Below, in pieces: positions 16,089-24,207 of a stretch of 39,179 bases of DNA. Where the stretch lies: contig CALJAP010000077.1 in NCBI GenBank assembly GCA_938027655.1, positions 1 to 39,179 of the forward strand, given 5' to 3'. How positions within the stretch are numbered: the first letter of the stretch is position 1; the number at the start of each line of letters is the position of its first letter. Origin of the DNA: an uncultured bacterium (GTDB taxonomy: Bacteria > Armatimonadota > HRBIN16). The position numbers and the translations under genes were made by a program. The notes under the pieces were generated by a model. That model made no database searches. It worked only from the letters and a program-made list of their open reading frames with translations, and was not told the origin of the DNA.

Positions 16089-17270
16089 CTAATGTATCCT
16101 CACTCCTTTTGCAAACGCCTCGTACAGCGCGTTCAGTCTCTCAGTAGGTACTGCTCCCCTGGCGAAGATGGTGCGGTAACGGAACGTTATCTGACCACCT
16201 GCGGGAACGGTGATGCTGCCGTCCACGTTCGGGTTGTTCTGGAAGTCATGCCAGCCGAACGGGTTTGCGGCAAACAGTCCATAGTCGCGTACGTGCCAGT
16301 AGGTAGGATGGTGTGGATTGTTGGGATGATCGAACACCGAGATGCTGTAGACCTCGCCACCGACATCGCCGCTATAGGTACACCAGACGGCGCGTGTGCC
16401 CCATGCTTCCTTGTCTCGCTTGCCTGCTGCGGTCAGGATGGCTCCCTTGCCACGATTCAGCTCCATGCTGGACGGGATGCGGATGCCAAACGTTCCCTCT
16501 TTGGTATCCCCAAAGCGCACCGGCTGCTCACCTGCGCGGATGGTGACGGTGAAGTCGATGATACGCAGGTCGTCCATGTCGTATACGTGCACATCCCGCG
16601 TGTCGGTACATACCAGCTGTCCTTGCGGGGTGCGCCATTCGTTGCGCGTGGTGATAAACGTACCCAAACGTCCACCGGAGATGTCCGAGAACTCGCGGTG
16701 CACGATGCGCCCTTTTTGCCCTGTCTCGGTCCAGAAGTCCACGCCGTTTACATCGCCATGCGTAAACCAGAAAGAGCGTTGGTGGGGATGGTCGGTGGAC
16801 TCGCCTTCGCGCTGTTCCATCGGGTAGGCGCGGGTCATGGGAACGCCAGTCTGAGCGTGGATGGGGTAGAGATAGGGTTTGGTAGCGCCGGAGAAGACGT
16901 AGCGGGTCACCAGCTTCCCGTCGCGGGTGATTTCAAGGGCGTTTGCCTTTAGCTGCGCCTGCCAACGCAGGGGAGCGGAAGGAGCTCTGCCCGCCTCCAC
17001 CAGATACTCCCGCTTGCCTCCGGGGTGTATCCACAGCAGCTGGCGTACGCCTCTGTCCATGAGCCGGATATCGCACGGCACCTCGGCGCGCTCTGGCAGC
17101 AGCAGCAAACGCACTGCGTCGGTTTTCACCGTGGCGGGTAGACTCACTGCAACAAGGGTGGGCGCATGTCCCTCCGTTTGTACGCTGAGGCGGATTGTGG
17201 TCTCCGCCCCCGGCGCAGCAGCGCAGGCAATGCACAGCGCCAGACAACCGGCAAACACAGCGAACCGCAT
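16089..17270 (-). CDS. Secreted DUF6807 (PmoA-like) family protein
   Basis: A 393-residue protein with a cleavable signal peptide (MRFAVFAGCLALCIACAAAPGA). The family signature is the stretch around P-M-E-Q-R-E-G-E-S-T-D-H-P-H-Q-R-S-F-W-F, followed by HGDVNGVDFW; later parts include GTFGIRI, Y-S-I-S-V-F-D-H-P-N-N-P-H-H-P-T-Y-W-H-V-R-D and a C-terminal 'I-T-F-R-Y-R'. DUF6807, once named 'methane oxygenase PmoA', is unrelated to methane oxidation and is frequent near sugar-degradation genes in Planctomycetes and Bacteroidota; its activity is not established. GGGAGG lies before the ATG. No operon partner is evident. Confidence 0.9.
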   Translation of the reverse strand: MRFAVFAGCLALCIACAAAPGAETTIRLSVQTEGHAPTLVAVSLPATVKTDAVRLLLLPERAEVPCDIRLMDRGVRQLLWIHPGGKREYLVEAGRAPSAPLRWQAQLKANALEITRDGKLVTRYVFSGATKPYLYPIHAQTGVPMTRAYPMEQREGESTDHPHQRSFWFTHGDVNGVDFWTETGQKGRIVHREFSDISGGRLGTFITTRNEWRTPQGQLVCTDTRDVHVYDMDDLRIIDFTVTIRAGEQPVRFGDTKEGTFGIRIPSSMELNRGKGAILTAAGKRDKEAWGTRAVWCTYSGDVGGEVYSISVFDHPNNPHHPTYWHVRDYGLFAANPFGWHDFQNNPNVDGSITVPAGGQITFRYRTIFARGAVPTERLNALYEAFAKGVRIH

Positions 17271-17289
17271 TGTGTTCCCTCCCTCTTCT

Positions 17290-17400
17290 TTTTGTCCTGC
17301 TGAGCGTCAGCGAAGCATCTTATCCTGTTGTTACCGAGATTCTTCGCTTCGCTCAGAATAACAGCAGGCGAAACTGCTCTGCTCACGCACAAATAATCAT
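17290..17400 (-). repeat. Dispersed composite repeat, copy B
   Basis: Read on the minus strand, the block opens with GATTATTTG, then GTGAGC, CTGTTATTCTGAGCGAAGCG, and ends in a complementary arm (GATGCTTCGCTGACGCTCAG, on the minus strand of about 17293-17320). The two arms can fold into a long imperfect hairpin. It fills the gap between the DUF6807 gene and the barrel protein gene. Confidence 0.75.
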
Positions 17401-17413
17401 GCTTGGCAGACCA

Positions 17414-18061
17414 CTAGAACTCCAGCGTGTATCCCGCGCTGAAGAACAGCTGGTTGCGCAGGATGCCCGCCTGCAGACGCAGGGAATTGTCGTGGCTGTA
17501 GCGCAAACCGCCGTTCAGATTGTCCCCATCGTATTCCAGTATCACACGCCAGTGGGTACCCAGAACACCTTCTGCACCACCGATAATCTTCTCCCGGAAC
17601 AGACCTGTGCCGTAACCTGCATGCAGGATAACCTGCGACACCGTATCTTCTACATCTGGCGGAACCTTTGCCCGCGTCGTGACCATAATGTAGCCCGTCC
17701 GCTCCACCGCCTTCGCGATGTCTATCACCCCCACGCCAATTTTCAGGTTCTCGAAGCCGGTTGGAATAAACTGTGCTTTGGCGTTGGCGATGGTGCGGTT
17801 GTCCGCATCGTCGCGGTCCAGATAGGAAACGCCTACTTCTACAAAGTTCGCAATACCTGCATTCACTGCGACGGTGCTCAGGTCGCGCCCGAAGTGTGTA
17901 CCTATCTGGAACTTCCGAGCGGTCAGCACATCGGCGGTCGGCACGCTGAACAAGCCGGTGGGACCGACGATGGTGCCGCTGCGTGAAGGCAAGACGGTGC
18001 TTTGTGCCAGAGCAGGCAGTGCGCACACAGCATAGACGGCAAGAGCAACAATCTTCTTCAT
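17414..18061 (-). CDS. YjbH-like outer-membrane beta-barrel-type protein
   Basis: A 215-residue protein from an ATG with GAGGAGG 7 bases upstream. The signal peptide (MKKIVALAVYAVCALPALAQ) is followed by a start typical of exopolysaccharide-associated YjbH and related porin-like proteins (TGLFSVPTADVLTARKFQIG). The rest alternates polar and hydrophobic residues (FVEVGVSYLDRD, LKIGVGVIDI, WRVILEYDGDNLNGGLRYS) and ends in an aromatic strand (FFSAGYTLEF) with C-terminal Phe, as expected for insertion by the Bam machinery. It is much shorter than E. coli YjbH (about 700) and would form a small barrel. It is divergent from the lipid A/LPS operon, which fits an outer-membrane role. Confidence 0.75.
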   Translation of the reverse strand: MKKIVALAVYAVCALPALAQSTVLPSRSGTIVGPTGLFSVPTADVLTARKFQIGTHFGRDLSTVAVNAGIANFVEVGVSYLDRDDADNRTIANAKAQFIPTGFENLKIGVGVIDIAKAVERTGYIMVTTRAKVPPDVEDTVSQVILHAGYGTGLFREKIIGGAEGVLGTHWRVILEYDGDNLNGGLRYSHDNSLRLQAGILRNQLFFSAGYTLEF

Positions 18062-18131
18062 GATAAACCCTCCTCGTCTTGAAATGCAGTTGGGCTTCTC
18101 TTCGCCACAGGCGCTCCGAACTCCTCTACTC

Positions 18132-18163
18132 TTGCCGTTTCGCCTCGGCAGGGGTATTATAAT
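18132..18163 (+). promoter_or_regulatory. Promoter of the LPS operon, implying a leaderless or very short leader
   Basis: TTGCCG (18132-18137), a 17-base spacer and TATTAT (18155-18160), overlapping a perfect TATAAT (18158-18163). Transcription should begin at about 18167-18171, essentially at the ATG at 18171. Confidence 0.6.
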
Positions 18164-18170
18164 AGCCAGA

Positions 18171-19166
18171 ATGGACGGGGGAAACGGACGACAAGCAAAA
18201 GCGGGCGAAGACGCACCCGTGAAGAGTACAGCGCGAAGGCAAGTCGGTCTTCTCAAGCGGTTGAGCGGCTTTGCCGGACGCATTGCTTTGCTGGGATTGC
18301 ACCATCTGGCGAAGCGCGTGCCTCTGCCCTTGCTGTACAGGGTGGGTGAGTGGCTGGGGAGGCTGGCATATCGGCTATCGCGCCGGTATCGCACGGTTGC
18401 CGAGCGTAACCTGCAGATGGCGTACGGTGACCAGTGGACGAGGCAGCAGCGTCAGCAGATGGTGCGACAGGTCTTTATCCACTTTGCTAAATCGCTAATG
18501 GAGTTTCTGGTCGGGGATGGTTTGTCATCGGACGATTTGCGCCGCATGGTGAGGCTGGTGGGAGAGGAGCACCTGCAGTGGTGCTTACAGCAAGGTAAGG
18601 GCACGCTGGTTATCACCGCACACTACGGTAACTGGGAGATAGCCGCACGCTATCTGACACAGTGCAAAGGCTATGTGCTGAACGTGGTGGCACGTGACGC
18701 CGATGATACCGCGACCACCGTGCTGGTCAACCGCATTCGTGAGCAGGGAGGCTATCGCGTGATTCCCAGGGGTCAAGCAGCGCGAGCGGTTCTGCAGGCG
18801 CTGAAGCGCAACGAACTGGTAGCTCTGCTGCCCGACCAGAACGCCGGCGACCTGTTCGTGCCGTTTTTCGGGAGGTTGGCGGGTACGGTGGCGGGCCCAG
18901 CACTGCTCGCCCTGCGCAGCGGCGCACCCCTGTTGCCAGTATTCTGTACGCGCCAGCCGGACAACACCTACCTGTTCGAGATACTGCCTCCCCTTGTGGT
19001 GCAACCATCAGGGAGCAAGGAGCGCGATGTGACCGAGACCATGACGCGACTCAATGCGATCATCGAGCAGCAGATACGCAAGCACCCATCGCAGTGGTTG
19101 TGGTTGCATAATCGTTGGAAAACGCGCCCGCCGGAGGAGGTCTATGCGCCAAGCACCGCAGATTGA
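18171..19166 (+). CDS. LpxL/HtrB-family lysophospholipid (lipid A) acyltransferase
   Basis: A 331-residue membrane-associated acyltransferase. The catalytic HX4D/E-type motif is seen as TAHYGNWE, with upstream F-x-x-x-K-S-L-M-E-F and downstream LLPDQNAG and GPALLALRSGAPLLPVF, all typical of late lipid A acyltransferases, and a WLWLHNRWKTRP end. Basic residues and a hydrophobic stretch at the N-terminus should place it on the inner membrane. The ATG at 18171 falls at the predicted transcription start and lacks a ribosome binding site; a GTG at 18219 is an alternative. It overlaps the next gene by 23 bp, forming an operon with two heptosyltransferases, so it probably adds secondary acyl chains to lipid A. 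Confidence 0.92.
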   Translation: MDGGNGRQAKAGEDAPVKSTARRQVGLLKRLSGFAGRIALLGLHHLAKRVPLPLLYRVGEWLGRLAYRLSRRYRTVAERNLQMAYGDQWTRQQRQQMVRQVFIHFAKSLMEFLVGDGLSSDDLRRMVRLVGEEHLQWCLQQGKGTLVITAHYGNWEIAARYLTQCKGYVLNVVARDADDTATTVLVNRIREQGGYRVIPRGQAARAVLQALKRNELVALLPDQNAGDLFVPFFGRLAGTVAGPALLALRSGAPLLPVFCTRQPDNTYLFEILPPLVVQPSGSKERDVTETMTRLNAIIEQQIRKHPSQWLWLHNRWKTRPPEEVYAPSTAD

Positions 19167-20226
19167 CATGCAGCGTATCGAACGGGTGGCTATCGTGAAG
19201 CTGAGTTCTATCGGTGACGTGGTACATGCTTTGCCTGTGTCCGCTGCCCTCAAGCGCAGTTTTCCCCACTTGCAAATCACCTGGATTACCGAAGAGCGTT
19301 GCGCGGAGATGGTTACCGGCAACCCCACCCTGCACGAGGTGCTTGCCATTCCCGGCAAGGCGTGGCGTCGTGGGGTATGGCATCCGCATACGTGGCAGGA
19401 GGCGCGGCGGGTGGTGAGCCTGTTGCGCTCGCGTCGCTTCCAGCTGGCGATAGACCTGCAGGGCTTGCTGAAGAGTGCGGTGGTGGCGTGGCTGACCGGT
19501 GCGCCGGTACGTATCGGCTATCACTGGCAGCGCGAAGGAGCATGGCTGTTCAACCGGGTGGTACCCAAAGAGCCAACCAGTGTGCATGTGGTGCAGGAGT
19601 ATCTAGACGTCGCGCGCTATTTAGGCGCAGAGACGGAACCGGTGGAGTTTCCGCTGTTCATCCCGCCGGAGGCGGAAGAGAGAGTCTGTCGCCTGCTGGA
19701 AGAGCAGGGTATCTCTCCGGCGGAGGGCTTTATCTCCATCAACCCGTCTGCTGGTCAGCCTTTCAAGCGCTGGCGAACCGAACGCTGGGCGGAACTCATC
19801 ACGCTCATCGACCGCCAGTATCGTTTACCGGTGGTTCTAGTGGGAGGCAAGGCAGACCGTCCGCTCGCGGAGGACATTCGCGCCCGAACCTCTGCGCCTT
19901 TCGTGGATATGGTAGGCAAGACCAATCTGAAGGAGCTGGCTGCCATCCTGCGCCGGAGCGTGTTGCACCTGTGCGGGGATACCGGCTCCGCGCATATTTC
20001 GGTCGCGCTGGGCAAACCGGTTATCGGGCTGTACGGTCCCACCAATCACCTGCGCACCTCACCCTACGGGCAAGAGCACCGGATGATCACCCACAAACAC
20101 GAATGCCCTATCTGCAATGGTGGAAACCCGCGTCGTGAGCATTCGGACTGTATGGACATGATTACGGTTTCAGAAGTGATGCAAATGCTGGAGCGCACTC
20201 TGCTGGAGGTGACCACCCATGTCTGA
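19144..20226 (+). CDS. Glycosyltransferase family 9 (ADP-heptose:LPS heptosyltransferase-like), first copy
   Basis: A 360-residue GT-B fold enzyme. N-terminal VAIVKLSSIGDVVHALPV is the GT9 acceptor-side signature. Then come W-I-T-E-E-R, IDLQGLLKSA, INPSAGQPFKRWRTERWAEL and, in the nucleotide-sugar half, VLVGGKADR, DMVGKTNLKELAAILRR and LHLCGDTGSAHISVALGKPVIGLYGPT (the conserved D-T-G-x-x-H). It resembles heptosyltransferase I/WaaC. The C-terminal Cys-rich piece (HECPICNGGNPRREHSDCMD) is also typical of the family. A GGAGG ribosome binding site precedes the ATG at 19144. It overlaps both neighbours, so all three are co-translated for LPS inner-core assembly. Confidence 0.92.
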   Translation: MRQAPQIDMQRIERVAIVKLSSIGDVVHALPVSAALKRSFPHLQITWITEERCAEMVTGNPTLHEVLAIPGKAWRRGVWHPHTWQEARRVVSLLRSRRFQLAIDLQGLLKSAVVAWLTGAPVRIGYHWQREGAWLFNRVVPKEPTSVHVVQEYLDVARYLGAETEPVEFPLFIPPEAEERVCRLLEEQGISPAEGFISINPSAGQPFKRWRTERWAELITLIDRQYRLPVVLVGGKADRPLAEDIRARTSAPFVDMVGKTNLKELAAILRRSVLHLCGDTGSAHISVALGKPVIGLYGPTNHLRTSPYGQEHRMITHKHECPICNGGNPRREHSDCMDMITVSEVMQMLERTLLEVTTHV

Positions 20227-21271
20227 CCCTAAACGTATCCTGATTGTGACCAAGTCCCGCTACCTGGGCGACACGATCGTCGCGGTTCCCGCGATGCGTG
20301 CGCTGGCGGCGCGCTACCCGCAGGCGCACGTGACGTTGCTCTCCAACCCGGCGGCGGGGGAGCTGCTGCGCGGCTGTCCCTACGTGCAGGAATATCTAGC
20401 GCGTCCGGTCACGGCACGTCGCCGGGTGGACCTGGAAATGTGGCGCGTACTGCGCCGGAAGGGCTACGACATGGCGGTGCTGTTCAACCGTTCGCTCAGT
20501 AGCGCGGTGCTGGCGTTCATGGCGCGGATACCCCAGCGTGTGGGATTCGATACCGAAGGCAGAGGTTTCCTGCTGACACAGCGCGTGTCGTACGAGCCAC
20601 CCAAGCATGAGATTCTGCATCTGCTGGACGTGGCCGAGGCGTGTGGCGCACCGGCGCAGGGCACACACATGGAGCTGTGGGTAACACCAGAAGAGCGGGA
20701 GGCGATTCGCGACCGCCTGGGCAAGGAGGGAATCGACTTGAACGCGCCGATACTCCTGGTGCAACCCGGCTCGAACGACGCCTACGTCAAACGCTGGCGC
20801 ACCGAGGGCTTCATCTGGGTGGCACAGCAACTGCAGAAAGAGTACGGTTTTCAGGTGGTGCTGTTAGGCGCGAGCAACGAGCAGGATGTGGCGGAACAGG
20901 TGGCGTCATCGTTCAAAGACGGCGCGCTGAACATGGTGGGGCGTACTAGCCTGCGCGAGGCGCTGGCGTTGATAGCAGAGGTAGACCTGCTCCTCGGCAA
21001 CGATACGGGCATGATGCACGCAGCGGTGGCTCTGGGTACGCCGACGGTGGCGATCTTCGCGCCGCATAAGTTCCAGCGATGGGCGCATAACCACGATTGT
21101 CACCGCGCGTTGACGGTGCCGCTGCCCGAAGGAGCGCGACCCACACCGGAGCTGATACACCAGCACCTGTACGCAGTGAAAGAGGAGGAGGTTCTCCAGG
21201 CGACGCACGAGGTGCTGAAGGTGAAGCCGCCGCGTTCCGTCCATGACAGACCTCACCACTCAGATAGCTGA
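20219..21271 (+). CDS. Glycosyltransferase family 9 (heptosyltransferase-like), second copy
   Basis: A 350-residue GT9 paralogue of the preceding gene: ILIVTKSRYLGDTIVAVPAM at the N-terminus, N-R-S-L-S-S-A, VQPGSNDAYVKRWRTEGF, VVLLGASNEQD, NMVGRTSLREALALIAEVD and LLGNDTGMMHAAVALGTPTVAIF with the conserved D-T-G-x-x-H. It is closer to heptosyltransferase II (WaaF) in general layout. It overlaps the first copy by 8 bases. Having two GT9 enzymes beside a lipid A acyltransferase supports a heptose-containing inner core. The tail (about 25 residues) is hydrophilic and probably flexible. Confidence 0.92.
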   Translation: MSDPKRILIVTKSRYLGDTIVAVPAMRALAARYPQAHVTLLSNPAAGELLRGCPYVQEYLARPVTARRRVDLEMWRVLRRKGYDMAVLFNRSLSSAVLAFMARIPQRVGFDTEGRGFLLTQRVSYEPPKHEILHLLDVAEACGAPAQGTHMELWVTPEEREAIRDRLGKEGIDLNAPILLVQPGSNDAYVKRWRTEGFIWVAQQLQKEYGFQVVLLGASNEQDVAEQVASSFKDGALNMVGRTSLREALALIAEVDLLLGNDTGMMHAAVALGTPTVAIFAPHKFQRWAHNHDCHRALTVPLPEGARPTPELIHQHLYAVKEEEVLQATHEVLKVKPPRSVHDRPHHSDS

Positions 21272-21424
21272 GGTGATTTTGAAAACGCTGACAGATTGCT
21301 CTGTTGGTGTGGGCGATGAGCCTGCAGGAGGGTGCTGCTGCAACTGGGCGTGGTTTCGGTTGGGGACCGCGCTGGCGTGGGGGTTAAAAGGCGGCGTCAA
21401 GAGGGAGCATCTTGCCCGCCGTTG

Positions 21425-21433
21425 TGTTATAAT
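21425..21433 (+). promoter_or_regulatory. Extended -10 promoter (TGTTATAAT)
   Basis: A TGn extension directly precedes a perfect TATAAT (21428-21433). No good -35 is seen, as expected for extended -10 promoters. The start would be near 21440, over 1.2 kb before the phosphohexomutase gene and about 260 bases before the antitoxin. Confidence 0.6.
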
Positions 21434-21548
21434 AGCGACGAGTGTTGAGGAAGCGAGGCGCCTTGCCCGCGATGGCGTGTCACAGGATGTGGCGCGTGTT
21501 CGTCGTGTAGAATGGCATGGCAGGTTGTCGAGCGGCAGTTGAATCTAG

Positions 21549-21597
21549 GAGGATACGCGCCGTGAGCTGGCGGAGTTGAAGTTGGGTGAAGGTGTCT
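21549..21597 (+). repeat. 49-bp direct repeat, copy 1 (left of toxin-antitoxin pair)
   Basis: Matches 22481-22529 at 48 of 49 positions. The single difference (T at 21568 against C) falls in the right arm of a CGCCG/CGGCG hairpin and turns a G-C pair into G-U, so the fold is kept. Confidence 0.9.
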
Positions 21598-21701
21598 TGC
21601 GTGTCCCATGCTGCCGTTAGCACGCCCTTTGCAAATGAAACTCGTAACAAAAAACGGCGTTGAAGCGGGTAAAATCAGCAACGGATAGAAGGAGTGGGGA
21701 T

Positions 21702-21953
21702 ATGGCTCTCCGGCAGATTACGATTGAGATACCAGACAAGATTCTTCTTGCGGAAAAGACGGACGCCGAGTCTTTCGGGCGTGAAATTCGCATGTTGGCG
21801 GCTGTCAAGCTGTACGAGATGGGGCGGCTTTCCTCTGGGCGAGCCGCTGAACTTGCGGGAATGTCCAGAGTTGAGTTTTTACTCAGTTTGAATCGCTATA
21901 AGGTTTTCCCGCTTGCGGCGGAACTTGATGATTTAGAAAACGCCTATGCTTAA
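21702..21953 (+). CDS. UPF0175-family antitoxin
   Basis: An 83-residue protein with GGAG 7 bases before the ATG. It opens with an I-T-I-E-I-P strand, then a long helix (F-G-R-E-I-R-M-L-A-A-V-K-L-Y) and the DNA-binding-like helix-turn-helix GRLSSGRAAELAGMSRVEFL, all typical of UPF0175 proteins, which are the usual antitoxin partners of DUF3368 PIN-like toxins. The C-terminal acidic tail (AAELDDLENAYA) probably covers the toxin. It overlaps the toxin gene by 8 bases. Base composition is lower in GC than the neighbours, which suggests recent transfer. Confidence 0.88.
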   Translation: MALRQITIEIPDKILLAEKTDAESFGREIRMLAAVKLYEMGRLSSGRAAELAGMSRVEFLLSLNRYKVFPLAAELDDLENAYA

Positions 21954-22431
21954 AGCCGTCAGCAATACTTCGCCACTTCTTTATCTTTATCGCATCGGCG
22001 GTATAGAGTGGCTTCCCCGGCTATTCGATGAAATTTGTATTCCGGAAACAGTCAAAAATGAACTGCAGACAGGCAGAAATAAAGGTTATGACGTCCCCAA
22101 TCCCGATGATTATTCATGGCTGAAAGTCGTCAATCCGAAATCTACTCCATCCGAATGGCTTGCTTTAGATTTGGGTGCAGGCGAAATTGCAGTGATGGCT
22201 TTGGCGTTAGAAAACCCGGATAGGGTTATTCTACTGGATGACATGCTTGCTCGTCGAACCGCGCAAGCGGCGGGTTTGCAAGTTTGGGGAACTTTAAAGG
22301 TTTTACTGGAAGCGAAATCTCACGGCATCATCGAGAAAGTAGAGCCGCACGTGTCGAAGTTGGGCGATTCGGGCATGTGGATTTCCGCTAAAATCAAAAG
22401 ACGTATTCTCAAACTGGCAGGCGAGTCTTAA
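21946..22431 (+). CDS. DUF3368 PIN-like toxin
   Basis: A 161-residue protein of the DUF3368 family: AVSNTSPLLYLYRIG at the start, IPETVKNEL, LDLGAGEIAVMALALE and VILLDDMLARRTAQAAGL, then VWGTLKVLLEAKSHGII. These correspond to the acidic positions of PIN ribonucleases, except that the first aspartate (usual S-D-T-S) is asparagine (S-N-T-S), a change seen in other DUF3368 members. It is the toxin of the pair with the upstream UPF0175 gene and may cleave RNA. Codon use is clearly AT-richer (AAA, TTT, GAA) than the surrounding genes, and the cassette interrupts the leader of the next gene. Confidence 0.88.
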   Translation: MLKAVSNTSPLLYLYRIGGIEWLPRLFDEICIPETVKNELQTGRNKGYDVPNPDDYSWLKVVNPKSTPSEWLALDLGAGEIAVMALALENPDRVILLDDMLARRTAQAAGLQVWGTLKVLLEAKSHGIIEKVEPHVSKLGDSGMWISAKIKRRILKLAGES

Positions 22432-22480
22432 GGTCAAAAGCGTGCTAACACCGTTTGCAGCAGACAGAGGCTGCACCACT

Positions 22481-22529
22481 GAGGATACGCGCCGTGAGCC
22501 GGCGGAGTTGAAGTTGGGTGAAGGTGTCT
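22481..22529 (+). repeat. 49-bp direct repeat, copy 2 (right of toxin-antitoxin pair)
   Basis: Second copy of the element at 21549-21597, containing CGCCG-TGAGC-CGGCG (perfect 5-bp stem) and a GGTGT that can pair with ACACC at 22545-22549. It ends about 110 bases before the phosphohexomutase start. The stretch 22432-22638 holds this copy and no gene. Confidence 0.9.
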
Positions 22530-22638
22530 CGCCTATTGCATGCTAACACCTGCCATCGGCGGAGGCAATAAAAGGTGTAGATGACCGTGATCGACGAACG
22601 AGGTCCTTTTGCACGTTGCACAGGAGGTAAGATAAACA

Positions 22639-24054
22639 GTGAACGTCTCTATCAAATTCGGTACCGACGGATGGCGCGCGGTCATGGCGCGCGAGTTCAC
22701 CTTTGACAACGTGGCTATCGTGGCACAGGCGATTGCCAACTATGTGAAGGAGCAGGGGCACGCCGAGCGCGGTGTGGTCATCGGCTACGATGCGCGCCTG
22801 CTCTCTGACCTCTTCGCCGACCTGATTGCGGACGTGTTGACCGCCAACGGTATCCCCGCGCTGGTCACCGACCGCGACACGCCGACGCCCGTCACCGTGT
22901 ACACCGTCCGCGCGCGGGGGCTCGCTGGCGCGGTGATGCTGACTGCCTCGCACAATCCGCCTCAGTACAACGGCATCAAGTTCATCCCCGAAACTTGCCA
23001 TCCTGCCCTGCCGGAAACAACCGACGCCATCGAGGAGCAAATCGCGTACTGCCTAAAGCATCCCGAATCGGTGAAGCGCGACGGGAACGCCTCCCTGAAG
23101 CAAACGATAGACCCGCGCCCCGATTACTTCGCGCACCTGCACGGGCTGCTGGACACGCGCGCGCTGGCGGGACTGAAGGTAGTGTTCGACCCGCTCTACG
23201 CGACAGGGCGCGACTATGTGGATGGCTTTTTGCGCGAGGTGGGTGCGCAGGTAGAAACGGTCAAAGGCGAGCGCAACCCCGCTTTTGGCGGCTCCCTGCC
23301 CGACCCCAACCCGCAGAACTTGCGCCTGTTGAGCGAGCGGGTGAGAGAGACGGGAGCGCACCTCGGACTGGCAACGGATGGCGATGCGGATCGGTTTGGC
23401 GTGGTGGACTCGGACGGCGAGATGGTCACCGCCAACCAGGTGATTGTGTTGACGCTGTGGTATCTGCTGCGCAAGATGAAGCCCGAAAGCGGGCACGCGG
23501 TGCGCACGGTGGCGACCACCCACCAGATAGACGCCCTAGCCCGCTGCTACGGCAACATCACGGTGCACGAAACGCCCGTCGGTTTCAAGTGGGTGGGCAG
23601 CACAATGGCGCGGACGGGCGCGCTGGTGGGTGGCGAGGAGAGCGGCGGTCTGAGCATTGCGGGGCACATCCCGGAGAAGGACGGCATTCTCGCCGACCTG
23701 CTGATGGCGGAGATGGTGGCAAAGGAAGGCATGACGCTGAAGCAGGCTCTGGCACAGGTGGCGCAACAGACGGGGGAGTACCGCACCCAGCGCATCGACC
23801 TGCATGTGAGCGAGTCGGTCAAGGGCGAATTGATGCGCCGTTTCCGCGAGCAACCGCCGAATAACCTGAACGGGCTGCACGTGGTGGGTACGAACCTGAT
23901 AGACGGTGTGAAACTGCTGCTGGAGGGAGGCGCCTGGGTACTGGTGCGTCCTTCGGGCACGGAGCCGTTGATTCGCTGTTACATCGAGGCGCACGACGAG
24001 GTGGCGCTGAACGGATTGAAGGAGGCAATGCAGGAGCTGGTGGAGGCGGGGTAA
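22639..24054 (+). CDS. Phosphoglucomutase/phosphomannomutase family protein (alpha-D-phosphohexomutase)
   Basis: A 471-residue enzyme from a GTG preceded by AGGAGG (11 bases away). Signatures in order: KFGTDGWRAVM, the catalytic phosphoserine loop TASHNPPQYNGIKF (Ser104), the metal loop ATDGDADRFGVVD, the sugar loop VGGEESGGLSI and the phosphate loop RPSGTEPLIRCY. It interconverts hexose 1- and 6-phosphates; glucose, mannose or glucosamine cannot be distinguished here. It probably feeds nucleotide sugars to the LPS or envelope pathways nearby. The long upstream region with a duplicated structured element suggests regulation at the RNA level. Confidence 0.94.
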   Translation: MNVSIKFGTDGWRAVMAREFTFDNVAIVAQAIANYVKEQGHAERGVVIGYDARLLSDLFADLIADVLTANGIPALVTDRDTPTPVTVYTVRARGLAGAVMLTASHNPPQYNGIKFIPETCHPALPETTDAIEEQIAYCLKHPESVKRDGNASLKQTIDPRPDYFAHLHGLLDTRALAGLKVVFDPLYATGRDYVDGFLREVGAQVETVKGERNPAFGGSLPDPNPQNLRLLSERVRETGAHLGLATDGDADRFGVVDSDGEMVTANQVIVLTLWYLLRKMKPESGHAVRTVATTHQIDALARCYGNITVHETPVGFKWVGSTMARTGALVGGEESGGLSIAGHIPEKDGILADLLMAEMVAKEGMTLKQALAQVAQQTGEYRTQRIDLHVSESVKGELMRRFREQPPNNLNGLHVVGTNLIDGVKLLLEGGAWVLVRPSGTEPLIRCYIEAHDEVALNGLKEAMQELVEAG

Positions 24055-24073
24055 CGCTTTGTCAAACCTCAAT

Positions 24074-24187
24074 AGATATGCATGTTGTGCACGAAGGCAT
24101 GTTTCAGCCTATTTTGTCATGCTGAGCGTTAGCGAAGCATCTCAGGGTGGCGATATAACGAGATTCTTCGCTTCGCTCAGAATGATA
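24074..24187 (+). repeat. Dispersed composite repeat, copy D
   Basis: Contains TTGTGCAC, CTATTTTGTCATGCTGAGCG, then TTAGCGAAGCATCTC, a 16-base loop and the complementary arm GAGATTCTTCGCTTCGCTCA ending near 24187. It lies between two convergent genes and could act as a two-way terminator. Confidence 0.75.
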
Positions 24188-24207
24188 GGTCTCTTGCCAA
24201 GCCGCGT

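Larger units (their letters stand above)
21272..21701 (+). other. Gene-free leader region: extended -10 promoter plus structured RNA candidate
   Basis: This 430-base stretch has no convincing gene. It holds an extended -10 promoter (21425-21433), then from about 21435 a run that can fold: an 8-bp pairing of GCGACGAG (21434-21441) with UUCGUCGU further on (near 21500-21510), an inner GCGCC/GGCGC pair, and from 21549 the first copy of a 49-bp repeated element with a CGCC...GGCG hairpin. It ends in CCGTTAGCACGCC just before the antitoxin gene. I do not recognise any known riboswitch class. Confidence 0.5.

Noticed and set aside
21243-21542. Open frame of 99 codons overlapping the end of the second heptosyltransferase gene
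   Set aside because: It reads through a promoter-like TGTTATAAT and the foldable leader, has odd composition (Cys and Trp clusters) and no ribosome binding site, so it is more likely chance.
21434-21626. Leader region considered as RNase P RNA, T-box, glmS ribozyme or a known riboswitch
   Set aside because: None of the conserved core sequences of those RNAs could be found by eye.
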